A DNA stretch of 61,528 nt from positions 1-61,528 of the forward strand of contig VRUD01000015.1 of the NCBI GenBank assembly GCA_019456305.1, written 5' to 3'. The notes under the pieces were generated by a model that searched no databases, was not told where the DNA came from, and worked only from the letters and a program-made list of their open reading frames with translations. Of the stretch, positions 19,264 to 29,100 are shown piece by piece (position 1 is the first letter of the stretch; each line of letters opens with the position of its first letter). Both the position numbers and the translations under genes were made by a program. This DNA is from Cytophagales bacterium (lineage in GTDB: Bacteria > Bacteroidota > Bacteroidia > Cytophagales > VRUD01).

Positions 19264-21783
19264 TTACAGGGTAAACTTCACTTGCAAGGTATATTTCACT
19301 GCCACTGCTTTCCCTCTTTGTTCACCCGGGTTCCATCGCGGCATCAGCTTAATAACCCTGAGAGCTTCCTTATCCAGCTCTTTGTTGATGCCTTTTACCA
19401 CCTTAATATCCCTGATGCTGCCGTCTATATCCACCACAAAGCTGATATAAACCGTTCCTGCAATCCCTTTTTCTTTGGCAGATTTGGGATATATGATGTT
19501 GCTTTTGATAAACTCCATCAATTTAGTCACCCCTCCCGGAAATTCAGGCATCTTTTCAACGATAAGAAATACCTTTTCTGTCTCTTCCTCTTTTAACTCC
19601 TCTGTGGCAGCTCCTATCATATCTGCTTTTGGCACTGGCTTTCCCTGAATGTTCCTGGAAGAAAATGAATTATTACTATCCTGTCTATAACTATACTTTT
19701 TCACTTTAGCTGCACCAGTTGCCCCAACTCCCCCTCTACCAACCGCATAATTTGACACGCCCTCGGGCAATGGCAAAGGCTGTTTCACGGTGGTAATTAA
19801 GCCATCTGCATTTCTTCTTTCAGAATCAATGGCTACAAACGAGGTATAGGCAGTCAGCAGGTTATATTTCAATCCTATGTTCGTAACCTCTTTGATGCGC
19901 TCATCATTCCGGCTTAATTTATTGTAGTCATCAAGCAAGGTAATACGGTGCCGGGCCCATAAGTATCGCAGCGCTGAATTGCCTTTATCCGGTTTGATCT
20001 TAGCTGCGTCTATGGTCTTTGAATACTTTTTATTTCCAGAGATACCATTCAGCGTGATCTTTCCCTTGTTATTTCCCCTCCATTTTCCAAATACAATAAC
20101 GGGTCGTTCTGCTAACAGATCGGGTATGCTGTATGGTTCAACGTCATACACGTCAAGACCGCCAAAATCAAGCTTTGCATTTGTCAGCACAGGAAATTGA
20201 ATATACTTCCTGAACTTATCAGCTTTTTCCTCTGCCTTATCCGGCTTTGTTACCACAAAATGTTCGCCCATGCCAACCCTTGCCATCCCTTCTATGATAT
20301 ACCTGTTAACGCTCGAACCTATGCCAAATGTAAAGAAATTAGCTGTGGATAAATTCTTTCGAATCAGGTCAAAAGCCTCTTTTTCTACCCTAACATAACC
20401 GTCAGTTAAGATCACAACTGTTCTTGAATATTCTTCTGTGCCTTTGAGGTTTATTGCCCGGTTAAGTGCCGGCAGCAATTCTGTGCCTCCCCCACCCCGC
20501 TGCTTTTCGATAAATTGAATAGCTTTGGTAATATTTGCTGATGTGGCAGGCAATGATTGCTCAGCCAATGTAGATGAAGTGCCTGCAAAAAGCAGCACAT
20601 TGAACTTGTCATAAGCACGTAATTTGCTTATCAGGTCCCGTAATATTTTTTTGGAAATATCAAGCGGGAAACCACGCATAGAACCGGATACATCTACTAC
20701 AAAAACGTACTCCCTGGGAGGTATCTGGTCTGTAGTCACACGTTTCGGAGGTTGAAGCATCATCAGGAAAAAATTCTCCTTGCCTTCGTACAACAGCAGT
20801 CCTGATTCTATCTGGTTACCTGCTAACCTGTAGCGAAGTATGAAATCTTTATTTCCTGCATGTTTTTCAGATTCCTTCAATGTTATAATCGAAGAAACAG
20901 CTCCGTCAAAATTGATATTGACATCATGCGATATGCATGTAACTTGCTGAACCGGCAAACCTGCATTAATATTAGTTTTAATATCAAAAGTATAATCAGG
21001 TTTGACGCCTTCTTCCAAATAAGGATTTGCAACCCAAAGATCGCTTGAAGCAGATGCCGTAGCTACCGATTGATTGGAATACCTTGGACCTACCACTGTC
21101 GGATAGACGAATTCATAGATACCATCTTCAGGTATCAATAATTCAGTGTAGGAAAGTTCAACCGTGATCGTATCACCGGGCAGGATGTTGGCAACGTTCA
21201 TCTGGAATACATTCGGACGCTGCTGCTCCAGTAAAGAAGCCGTTCTACCCTGCTGCCTGGCCTGCTCATAATCCTTGCGGGCTTTTTCCCGCTTTTCTAT
21301 CTTTGCAATAAGCGTTCTTTTTCCTACTATCATCTTCATACCGTAAACCGCTGCCCTGGTGGAAGCAGGAAAAATGTAGATCGCCTCCAGCGTTTTGGTT
21401 CCTTCATTCTTATAAACCTGTTTGATCTTTACATCAGCGATTACCCCTGCTATATTCACTTCTGCAGAGGTATGGCTGAGCGGCATCTGATCTGTTGAAG
21501 GATCATCACTTTTAATAAAAAAGTACGGAGATAAGGTTTTATCATCTCCATTTTTGGTATTCATCAGAGTCCCACTGCCCGTGGGGCTCTGATTACTCAT
21601 CAAGTGTGAGCCCAACTTGGAGTCGGACTCCCACGAGAAATACCCATTAGAATAATTTTCTCCGCATGCTGATAATGATAACAGCATTAAAAACGTTATA
21701 CATGTTACTCTGAAAGAATTTTTCAGTGTAATTCCGGTTGAATACCACCTTGTATTGAACCGGGAGTTTTGTTGTGTTTTCAT
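19264..21783 (-). CDS. VIT-vWA lipoprotein with C-terminal TonB domain
   Basis: The 839-residue protein has a lipoprotein signal with lipobox LSAC (C40), a VIT domain (about 105-235; EAIYIFPASTRAAVYGMKM), a von Willebrand A domain (about 355-530) with an intact MIDAS DVSGSMRG, a linker domain, and a TonB_C domain (about 740-839; MPEFPGGVTKLMEFIKSNII). VIT-vWA proteins are inter-alpha-trypsin-inhibitor-like and thought to mediate metal-dependent binding. The TonB_C end is unusual and suggests coupling to the cell envelope or a partner barrel. The N-terminal linker holds two palindrome-encoded segments. Confidence 0.9.
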   Translation of the reverse strand: MKTQQNSRFNTRWYSTGITLKNSFRVTCITFLMLLSLSACGENYSNGYFSWESDSKLGSHLMSNQSPTGSGTLMNTKNGDDKTLSPYFFIKSDDPSTDQMPLSHTSAEVNIAGVIADVKIKQVYKNEGTKTLEAIYIFPASTRAAVYGMKMIVGKRTLIAKIEKREKARKDYEQARQQGRTASLLEQQRPNVFQMNVANILPGDTITVELSYTELLIPEDGIYEFVYPTVVGPRYSNQSVATASASSDLWVANPYLEEGVKPDYTFDIKTNINAGLPVQQVTCISHDVNINFDGAVSSIITLKESEKHAGNKDFILRYRLAGNQIESGLLLYEGKENFFLMMLQPPKRVTTDQIPPREYVFVVDVSGSMRGFPLDISKKILRDLISKLRAYDKFNVLLFAGTSSTLAEQSLPATSANITKAIQFIEKQRGGGGTELLPALNRAINLKGTEEYSRTVVILTDGYVRVEKEAFDLIRKNLSTANFFTFGIGSSVNRYIIEGMARVGMGEHFVVTKPDKAEEKADKFRKYIQFPVLTNAKLDFGGLDVYDVEPYSIPDLLAERPVIVFGKWRGNNKGKITLNGISGNKKYSKTIDAAKIKPDKGNSALRYLWARHRITLLDDYNKLSRNDERIKEVTNIGLKYNLLTAYTSFVAIDSERRNADGLITTVKQPLPLPEGVSNYAVGRGGVGATGAAKVKKYSYRQDSNNSFSSRNIQGKPVPKADMIGAATEELKEEETEKVFLIVEKMPEFPGGVTKLMEFIKSNIIYPKSAKEKGIAGTVYISFVVDIDGSIRDIKVVKGINKELDKEALRVIKLMPRWNPGEQRGKAVAVKYTLQVKFTL
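21565..21634. repeat. Two palindromes within the VIT-vWA gene
   Basis: CAGAGTCCCAC/GTGGGGCTCTG (21565-21591, one mismatch, 5-nt loop) and a looser GTG(T)GAGCCC/GGACTCCCAC pair (21604-21634) are translated in the low-complexity linker just after the lipid anchor (SPTGSGT and ESDSKLGS). No conserved domain is interrupted. Confidence 0.65.
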
Positions 21784-21944
21784 GATTTCTAAAATTTAAT
21801 GTTAATTTTGGTTTTTACCCTGTGGAATTTGTTTGCATTCCACAGTGTTCGACTATTAGATGCGGGGAGGGAATAAATTCCACAAATATTTTTTAAAAAA
21901 ATTACAATGAAATAAAAACAAAATTCTATTTTTGCTTCATCAAA

Positions 21945-22007
21945 CCCCGCACCCAGAGTACTCGGGGTGCGGGGCAAACTAAATCATAGTCCCGACAATG
22001 TGTCGGG
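21945..22007. repeat. Intergenic palindrome pair upstream of the RelE module
   Basis: An imperfect 30-nt palindrome (21945-21974; CCCCGCACCC...GGGTGCGGGG type, with an AGAGTACTCG centre) is followed by CCCGACA-ATG-TGTCGGG (21991-22007). They lie in the gap between the VIT-vWA start and the antitoxin gene. The first contains GAGTACTC, also the core of the palindrome at 34078-34093. They could be operators for the TA module, but no direct evidence supports this. Confidence 0.6.
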
Positions 22008-22064
22008 ATGAAACTTGACACTTGCGGAAGCGTTATTGTCAATAAAATAAATAGTCCATAAATT

Positions 22065-22259
22065 ATGATAACCAAAACAAAAACGGAAGTAAAGATTCCA
22101 TTAAAAGAATGGAATGCATTGCAGGTGAATCCTTTTTTTGCGGAGATGTTTGAATTGCTTGAAGACATAAGTGATTTAGAAAAGGCAAAAACAGAAAAAG
22201 GGAAAGATGTAACGCTCACACAATATCTGAAAAACCGTGGCATACAACATAATCATTAA
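22065..22259 (+). CDS. Antitoxin of RelE/ParE-type module
   Basis: The small 64-residue protein (MITKTKTEVKIPLKEWNALQ) is located directly before a RelE-like toxin, with a 23-bp overlap. It has a short N-terminal strand region and a helical middle, and the toxin-binding tail is probably QYLKNRGIQHNH. No named antitoxin family is certain. Its role is inferred from position and size. Confidence 0.75.
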   Translation: MITKTKTEVKIPLKEWNALQVNPFFAEMFELLEDISDLEKAKTEKGKDVTLTQYLKNRGIQHNH

Positions 22260-22491
22260 ACCTGCTGCACAACACGACCTGGATAAACTGCCTGTCAAAG
22301 AAGTGGTTCGGATTGCACTACGAATTCAGACACTTGAAGATAATCCCCGCCCTTTTGGCATTCAAAAGTTATCCGTAGATGAGGGCTATAGAATACGAAG
22401 CGGAAATTACAGGATCCTTTTTGAGATAGATGATAAAGAAAAATTGATATTTATTTATCGCATCAAGCATCGTAAAGATGTTTATCGTTAA
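22237..22491 (+). CDS. RelE/ParE-family toxin
   Basis: The 84-residue protein has the RelE superfamily pattern: YNIIIKPAAQHDLDKLPVKE, then RPFGIQKLSVDEGYRIRSGN, YRILFEID and IYRIKHRKDVYR. The conserved Arg/Tyr surface (GYRIRSGNYR, RKDVYR) is intact, so it could be an mRNA interferase or gyrase poison. It starts with GTG inside the antitoxin gene, which couples translation. The pair appears functional, unlike several other TA modules in this window. Confidence 0.9.
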   Translation: MAYNIIIKPAAQHDLDKLPVKEVVRIALRIQTLEDNPRPFGIQKLSVDEGYRIRSGNYRILFEIDDKEKLIFIYRIKHRKDVYR

Positions 22492-22581
22492 TTTCGCCAC
22501 TGTGCGGAATTTGCACTCCCGCACTCATACCTACTTAGAAGGATAATTTTGTAAACAAAATTTATATTTTTGCATTATAAT

Positions 22582-22689
22582 ATGGATAAGGATTTTGTAA
22601 AAGAAAATATAGGATTGCTTAAAGATTTGCTAAAGGGACTGTTTACCCTTTTTATCTTAATTGGTTCTGTGGTGGAGCTGTACTGGTAA
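22582..22689 (+). CDS. Small membrane protein, 35 residues
   Basis: ATG 22582 opens a 35-residue frame with a charged N-terminus (MDKDFVKENIGLLKDLLKG) and one hydrophobic helix (LFTLFILIGSVVELYW). It lies 90 bp after the RelE toxin stop, in a region otherwise without genes. A TATTTTTG box at about 22565 is near the start. The rest of the gap to 22976 holds repeats only, including a tandem pair of CTGGATGCTGGTTA-like 14-mers near 22830-22857. Family unknown. Confidence 0.5.
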   Translation: MDKDFVKENIGLLKDLLKGLFTLFILIGSVVELYW

Positions 22690-22931
22690 AAAAAACTTTT
22701 TTGACGGATAAATTTGAATATAATATCATCGTAATTTGTTTTATTACAGATATTACCTAAAAATCTAAATTAAAAAAAAACAACTTAAATTGTAATCATT
22801 ATTAACATCATGCATCAAATTATCAGTTACTGGATGCTGGTTACTGGGTGCTGGTTGACCCTATTATTATTAATTTTTGCAACATATTGTCTTAATGCAG
22901 CTCTTTATTCACAATAGGACGTACTTTTCCT

Positions 22932-22953
22932 CTTTTTAATTTAGATTTTTAGG
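22932..22953. repeat. Dispersed 22-bp motif, three copies in the window
   Basis: The word CTTTTTAATTTAGATTTTTA plus GG occurs at 22932-22953, identically at 56-77, and in reverse complement at 22756-22776. The two direct copies are also preceded by an ACTTTTC-like stretch, so similarity reaches about 34 bp. The third lies 155 bp from the second in inverted orientation, in front of the sigma factor gene. Confidence 0.75.
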
Positions 22954-22976
22954 TTCAATATTAAAATATAATTCCA

Positions 22977-23603
22977 TTGCGTTTCCTCATATCAAAACAC
23001 AAAAAGCAGGATACAGACAGCGAACTGATTGAAAAATACAGGGATTCGCATGATAATTCCTATGTAGGAGCGCTTTTCCAACGTTATTCCCACCTTGTTT
23101 TTGGCGTTTGCATGAAGTACCTCAAAGATGAAGCTGCAAGCCAGGATGCTGTGATGCAGGTATTTGAAAAACTATTAACTGACCTGATCAAACATGAGGT
23201 AACCAATTTTAAAAGCTGGGTGCACAGTGTAGCTAAAAATCATTGCTTAATGCAACTACGTAAAGAGCGGATTGAATTAAGCAAAAAAGAGGAATATAAA
23301 ATAACTGAGTCAGACGATATGGAAATTACATCATATTTACATCTAAACAATGAACATCTTTTGCCGGCAGAAGACAAAGAACAACAAATAATTAATTTAC
23401 ACGCTGCTATCGGGCAATTAAGTGAGCAGCAAAAGATCTGTATTGAAATGTTTTATTTACAGGAAAAATGCTATAATGAAATAGAAGTTCTGACAGGCTA
23501 TAGTTTCAAACAAGTAAAAAGTTTTGTTCAGAACGGTAAACGTAATCTGAAGAAATGCCTGAAAGAAGAAATGCATAAAAAGCATAAAATGAAACTTCTA
23601 TGA
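22977..23603 (+). CDS. ECF-type RNA polymerase sigma factor
   Basis: The 208-residue protein has sigma region 2 (SELIEKYRDSHDNSYVGALF, DAVMQVFEKLL, FKSWVHSVAKNHCLMQLRKE) and region 4 (LSEQQKICIEMFYLQEKCYN, EIEVLTGYSFKQVKSFVQNG, RNLKKCL). The only reasonable in-frame start is TTG 22977, since TAA precedes at 22962 and the next Met is inside region 2. It is probably held inactive by the membrane protein encoded next, 107 bp downstream across a strong hairpin. Target genes are unknown. Confidence 0.88.
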   Translation: MRFLISKHKKQDTDSELIEKYRDSHDNSYVGALFQRYSHLVFGVCMKYLKDEAASQDAVMQVFEKLLTDLIKHEVTNFKSWVHSVAKNHCLMQLRKERIELSKKEEYKITESDDMEITSYLHLNNEHLLPAEDKEQQIINLHAAIGQLSEQQKICIEMFYLQEKCYNEIEVLTGYSFKQVKSFVQNGKRNLKKCLKEEMHKKHKMKLL

Positions 23604-23634
23604 TTAAGTTATTATCACAAAAGACAATGAAAAT

Positions 23635-23700
23635 GTGTTTACGTGTTCACGTTTTCTTATGTTTAAGAGCATAGACTTGAAAACGTGAACACATAAACAC
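23635..23700. promoter_or_regulatory. 22-bp inverted repeat between sigma and anti-sigma genes
   Basis: Arms 23635-23656 and 23679-23700 are complementary at 21 of 22 positions, around a 22-nt loop. The stem has no U-run, so it is not a classical terminator. It could attenuate or stabilise the message between the two genes and so set the sigma to anti-sigma ratio, or it could be another dispersed palindrome. Confidence 0.7.
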
Positions 23701-23710
23701 GATTAATATT

Positions 23711-25102
23711 ATGTCAGACAAATTAAATAAAATATTAAAGGAGGGTTTGACGCCAGACAAGCTGTTTTCTGCGACTGGTTGTCTTTCTTTAGAAACGTTG
23801 CAAAAGTATTTGGAAGACCAGCTAATAACAAACCAAATGCATGCCGTTGAGAAACATCTTCTGGGTTGCGAATTATGTTCAGATGCCCTGGATGGATTAT
23901 CAATAATGCCTGATGGTTCTAAAACTAAAAAAAATATAGCAGATATCAACAAAGAAATTCGTGCTAAAACCACTGCCGGCAAAGCAAAGATCATCTATTT
24001 TGATTTTAAGAGAATTGCAGCCGCGGCAGCTATATTAATATTATTGACAGGGACTTTTTATATTTTAGTTAACAATTATTTCCCATTTAACGAAAAAGAG
24101 CTGTTGACAGACCTGCAGGAAGAAACTGATGAAAAGCCCCCCTCCCATGGAGCTGGCTCGATGTCCACAGGACATCGCCCTCTCCCAAAAGAAGGGAAAG
24201 AAGAAGGTGGGAAAGAAAAAATGGAGGAGAACAAGCCAACCAAAAAAACTCCTGCAAAAGAGAAAAGAGATGGGAAAGTTCTTCCAGAATACTCGGGAGA
24301 GGATTTAGGAGGGGCTGTAAAGGATGATAGGCTAAGATCAGAAATGTCCCTGGCAGAAACTGCAACTATTGAAACCGCTGATGACAAAGCATTTTCAAAG
24401 ATCAAAAAAACTAAAAAGCAGGCTGGAGCAGGTAAAAATAATGAAGAATTAATTTCATTCAAAAGTAGCGCTAATGAAAATGATATTAAAAATAATGAAG
24501 GTGCCGGAGGGGAAAATAGAAATGAAATTGCTTTTGCAGAAGATCTGGCAGGAAAAGTTGAGAGAGATGGAAATAAGCAAGGCATAGCGCCTCAAGCAGA
24601 TAATAAGGACAAAGACGCAGCACAAAATGAGCCTGTTTTAGACCAGATTGCTCTTGTACGAAAAAGTGACATGAATGAGTTTAAAGCTGCACCTAAGTCG
24701 AAAGTAAAAGTGAATGAAAAAACGAGCAAAAAATCAGGACGGTCTATGGGATATAATGCTAATATGCCTGTTGAGGAAGTAGAAACCGAACAAATTTTCT
24801 TACTTGTTGAGAAACAACCTGAATTTCCGGGTGGTATAGAGAAAATGCTGGAATTTATTGCAAAAAACTTAAAATATCCCGAATCAGCAAAAGAAGCAAA
24901 CATAAAGGGAAAAGTTTTTGTTAGCTTTGTTATTGATAAGTTTGGTTTTATTAAAGACGTCAAAGTGGTGAAAAGCGTTGCCAGAGAGCTTGACGAAGAA
25001 GCTGTGAGAGTCATTAAGCTTTTGCCGCAGTGGATACCTGGCGAACGGAGAGGGAAAAAGGTTGCCGTAAAATTAGTCCATCCTATTGTATTTGAATTGT
25101 AA
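23711..25102 (+). CDS. Anti-sigma factor-like membrane protein with TonB domain
   Basis: The 463-residue protein has an N-terminal cytoplasmic zf-HC2-like motif, HLLGCELC (H-x3-C-x2-C), a single TM (about 97-118; AAAAAILILLTGTFYILV), a long charged Lys/Glu-rich periplasmic linker (about 125-350) and a TonB_C domain (about 360-463; QPEFPGGIEKMLEFIAKNLK). Gene order marks it as the anti-sigma of the upstream ECF factor. The TonB_C end could sense or contact an outer-membrane partner. The linker contains a palindrome, GATGTCC-ACA-GGACATC, at 24160-24176. Confidence 0.82.
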   Translation: MSDKLNKILKEGLTPDKLFSATGCLSLETLQKYLEDQLITNQMHAVEKHLLGCELCSDALDGLSIMPDGSKTKKNIADINKEIRAKTTAGKAKIIYFDFKRIAAAAAILILLTGTFYILVNNYFPFNEKELLTDLQEETDEKPPSHGAGSMSTGHRPLPKEGKEEGGKEKMEENKPTKKTPAKEKRDGKVLPEYSGEDLGGAVKDDRLRSEMSLAETATIETADDKAFSKIKKTKKQAGAGKNNEELISFKSSANENDIKNNEGAGGENRNEIAFAEDLAGKVERDGNKQGIAPQADNKDKDAAQNEPVLDQIALVRKSDMNEFKAAPKSKVKVNEKTSKKSGRSMGYNANMPVEEVETEQIFLLVEKQPEFPGGIEKMLEFIAKNLKYPESAKEANIKGKVFVSFVIDKFGFIKDVKVVKSVARELDEEAVRVIKLLPQWIPGERRGKKVAVKLVHPIVFEL

Positions 25103-25117
25103 AATGATTCTTAAAAA

Positions 25118-26068
25118 TTGATTCAAGAACTCTACAAAACCGCAATCGCCATCCACGGTGGAGCAGGCACCATACTTCCTGCTCAGATGACCGATGAGAA
25201 AGAGAAAGCAACTAAAAAAGCCCTTGAAGATGCTTTAAGTGCAGGTATCAAAATACTGAAAAGTGGGGGCAGCGCTATAGATGCTGCGGTAGCTGCTGTA
25301 ATAAGCATGGAAGACAACCCCTTGTTCAATGCAGGGAAAGGCTCTGTGTTTACCAATGAAGGCAAGCATGAAATGGACGCTTCCATCATGTGTGGTAAAA
25401 CCCTGGAGGCAGGGGCAGTGGCTGCAGTGAGAAATATTAAGAATCCCATATCACTGGCAAAAGTTGTGATGCAACATTCTGACCACATAATACTAAGCGG
25501 TAAAGGAGCAAAAGATTTTGCACGAAAAATGAATGTAGAATTTGAACCTGATCAATATTTCTTTACACAAAACCGCCATGAACAGTGGATGAAAATACGT
25601 GATACCGGTAATTATCAATTAGACCATAGCGCTCCTGTCAGTCCACAAAATAAATTCGGTACGGTGGGGGCTGTCGTGTCGGACCAACATGGAAACCTTG
25701 CAGCCGCTACCTCTACTGGCGGCATGACCAACAAAAGATACGGCAGAATTGGTGACAGCCCTATCATTGGTGCAGGCACGTATGCCAATAACCAAACCTG
25801 TGCTGTTTCATGCACCGGTTATGGCGAATATTTCATCCGGGCTGTTACTGCCTATGATGTTTCCTGCCTTATGGAATACAAAGGAATGTCATTAAGAGAG
25901 GCCTGTGAAACAGTGATCAATGAAAAGCTTGTAAAATTAGGCGGTGAAGGCGGATTGATAGCTGTTGATAGAAATGGTAACTTAGAGCTTTTATTTAATT
26001 CTGCAGGAATGTACCGGGCGTGGAAAAGAAATGGGAAACCAACGCAGACAGCTATTTATCAAAGTTGA
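25118..26068 (+). CDS. Isoaspartyl peptidase / L-asparaginase (Ntn hydrolase)
   Basis: The 316-residue plant-type asparaginase precursor self-cleaves before T182 in NKFGTVGAVV to give the active N-terminal threonine. Other family motifs include AIHGGAGT, GGSAIDAAVAAV, NAGKGSVFT, GGMTNKRYGRIGDSPIIGAG and GYGEYFIR. It hydrolyses beta-aspartyl dipeptides. It is the expected last step after cyanophycinase, whose gene is 9 kb away. No signal peptide, so cytoplasmic. It starts with TTG 25118, 15 bp after the anti-sigma stop; no ATG fits. Confidence 0.92.
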   Translation: MIQELYKTAIAIHGGAGTILPAQMTDEKEKATKKALEDALSAGIKILKSGGSAIDAAVAAVISMEDNPLFNAGKGSVFTNEGKHEMDASIMCGKTLEAGAVAAVRNIKNPISLAKVVMQHSDHIILSGKGAKDFARKMNVEFEPDQYFFTQNRHEQWMKIRDTGNYQLDHSAPVSPQNKFGTVGAVVSDQHGNLAAATSTGGMTNKRYGRIGDSPIIGAGTYANNQTCAVSCTGYGEYFIRAVTAYDVSCLMEYKGMSLREACETVINEKLVKLGGEGGLIAVDRNGNLELLFNSAGMYRAWKRNGKPTQTAIYQS

Positions 26069-26167
26069 TTAACTTGATGCTGATACCGGATATATATTGC
26101 TATATTATTCTATTGTCTTATTGCTCCCATTGTCAACTGATACCCCTGGGTACCCGGGAGGATCAAC

Positions 26168-29100
26168 TTAATACTCCAACAATTGCTTCAGAAGTACCCT
26201 ATCACCCACAATCAACTTCAAAATATAAACTCCGGAAGAATAACCCAGATCTTTTGCACTGAAACTATACCGGTACTTTCCGCTGATCTGTTCCTCGTCA
26301 ACTAACATCTCTATCTTTTTGCCCAGGATATTATATACCTCTAATGAGACATTGGCTTTTTCATTTAAGAAATAAGTGACCTCTGTCTGACTGGTATATG
26401 GATTTGGATAAACCTTTAATTGAATCCCGCCAAAGGCGGGAGAAGATTGTAAATTGATACCGGTCGGTATAAGCCGGTTGGATACATTTGACCGGGCAGA
26501 ATTGTAAACGAGTACCTTTTTTTGATCTGGCGTTCCTAACGCTCCGAGCGTTAGGAACGTTGGTGAACACTCTGTAGGATGCACTGCTGCAACCTGGTAA
26601 AACAGTTCTGGAGTAACCGGAGGATTAAGGTCGGTCCAGGAATGGTTGTTACTGGCAATAGCATAAATTGAATCAAGCGATGGTGAAGCTAGTGTTCCCC
26701 TGTAAATGTAATAAGTTCCAAAATTAAACCCTTCATAATGATCCCAGATAAGATTGATCACTCCGCCTAAGCCGAGGTTCATGGTCAGGTGCATGGTTTT
26801 GTGCAACTGGCTCAACGCTGATTCGTTGCCGCAGGAATCTACTGCTGTAATTTTATATCTCCAAGACCTTTGCTTAGGATCGGCTAAAATATCAAGAAAA
26901 GTGCTCACAGAATCATACGGCACGCTTGCAAGAAGGAAATAAACATTGGCTGCGGAGCCTTCTTTGTAAATGTTGTAAAAAGACGGATCCGGGTTTTTCT
27001 CCCAAACGATGAGATTCTTTCCCGTTGCACTATCAACCGTAACGATACAAATCGCTTGAGATAAGGGAAGTTTTTGGGAAATAGAGAAACTCTCAGAACC
27101 AATACAGCCATTAGAATCTGTAATTATGACATTATATGATGTATCTGTCAGGTTATTTATATCCTGGGTTGTAAGTCCATTTGACCATAGGTAGGTATAA
27201 GGCAAGGCGCCTCCTGTTACATTTATATCTATCGCCCCTCCTGAAGGGCTGCCACAGCTTGTGTTGGTTTGTAAATTCATAGTAATGACCGGCCCTCCAA
27301 GATTATTGATAATGACAGGGCTTATACTCATACATCCATTTGCATCCATAACGTTCACTGCATACACACCGGCCGCCAGGCCTGTTTCAAATGAATTAGT
27401 GCCTCCTGTAGACCAGAAGTAAGTATATGTCCCTGTTCCACCGGTAACATTTACAGAAGCAATACCGTCAGCGTTGCCGCAGGAAGCATCCACTGTGTTT
27501 ACGGTTAAGGTGATGGGGTCAGGTTCAAAAATCGTGAAGCTTGCTGTTGAAACACAACCGGACAGGTTGCCTGTAACGGTTACTTCGTAGATACCTCCGA
27601 TGAGATTTGTGAGAATTTGTGAAGCGCTGCCGTTTGACCATACATAAGAATTTCCATCCGTAGTGTCTCCTGTTGCGCTGATGCTGATCGCTCCATCTGC
27701 AGCGCCATTGCAGGTAACGTCTGTTATTGAATCGCTAATTACAGGCGCTCCCACATCACTGACCGTTGCAGTGCCATAAGCGATACAGCCATTGGTATCG
27801 GTTACTGTGATAAAATGGAGCCCTGCTGCTAATGACGAATCTGTTTCCGTAGTATCTCCGCTTGACCATACGTAATTGTAAGGAGGCGTTCCGCCTGAAA
27901 CAGTAGCAGTGGCAGTGGCAGTGGCAGTACCGCAGATTGCAGTTGTTGTAGTTATTGTTATGGTGATGGTATCAGGCTCAGAGATCGTTATCGTACCTGA
28001 TACTGTGTTTGCAACAGCATCGGTGATAATAATGCTATAGTTACCGGCACAAAGAGAAGTAGCAGTAGCAGTGACAGTAGCAGTATCAGTTTGCCCGGTG
28101 CTCCAAAAGAAATTATAGGGCGCTGTACCTCCTGATGGAGTTACGGTAGCAGCGCCTTCACAAACGCCATTACAGGAAATATCTGTGATAGTTACAGTAA
28201 TTGAGACCGGGGAAGGTTCTGAAATGGTAACGTTATCAATTGCAATACAGCTGTTTGAGTCTGTTACGGTTACTGTGTAAGTTCCTGCAAGCAGACTAAA
28301 GGCAATATCCTGTGTTGTATCTCCTGTTGACCATAGGTAAGAATAAGGCGGGCTGCCTCCTGAAACTGATAAATTCGCTGAGCCATCATTGCAACCATTG
28401 CAAGTCGCATCTATTCCCAAAATGGAAATAGTTAAAGCAGGTGGTTCAACTATTGTTATGGCGTCATATACTGTTGCCGGTAAAGTATCGGAATCCGTAA
28501 CACTTATAATGTATGTGCCCGCCGGTATTCCTGTAAGATCCTGTATGGTTGAATCATTTGACCATAAATAAAAATAAGGCGCCACTCCCCCGGTCACGGT
28601 CAGGTCTGCAGCGCCATCGCTGCCTCCATAGCAGGTTACATCTGTTCCTGTGACGGTTATTGTTAAAGGAAGTGAAATAAGGCTGATGGTAACCGTATCA
28701 TAAGCTGTACATGAATTATTATCCCAAACCATCAAAATAAGGGTTGAATCAGTACAAAGCCCGGTTTCTGTTTGATTGCCTGAAGAACCGTTCCACCAGA
28801 AATTGTATGGTGAAGCGCCACCGGAAGGATTGGCAGTGGCAGTACCATTACAGATGCCTGAATCTTGTGTGCTGCTTATGGTGGTTGTAAGTAGAGCGGG
28901 TTCAGTAAGTATTATGCTGTCTGTTACAGTGCATCCGTTGGAATCTGTTACAGTTACAGTATGAGTGTCTGCCGGCAAGTTGAAGTTAGTAGCTAACAGT
29001 GGTGTTGCTCCACCTGACCAACCATAAGTATAGGGTGATGTACCTCCTGATGGCATAACCTGGGCTGTTCCGTTAGAGCCACCAAAGCAGGAGATGTTTG

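Noticed and set aside
24076-24585. 169-codon minus-strand frame opposite the anti-sigma gene
   Set aside because: It is the antisense of a Lys/Glu-rich linker, which naturally gives a Ser/Phe/Leu-rich open frame.
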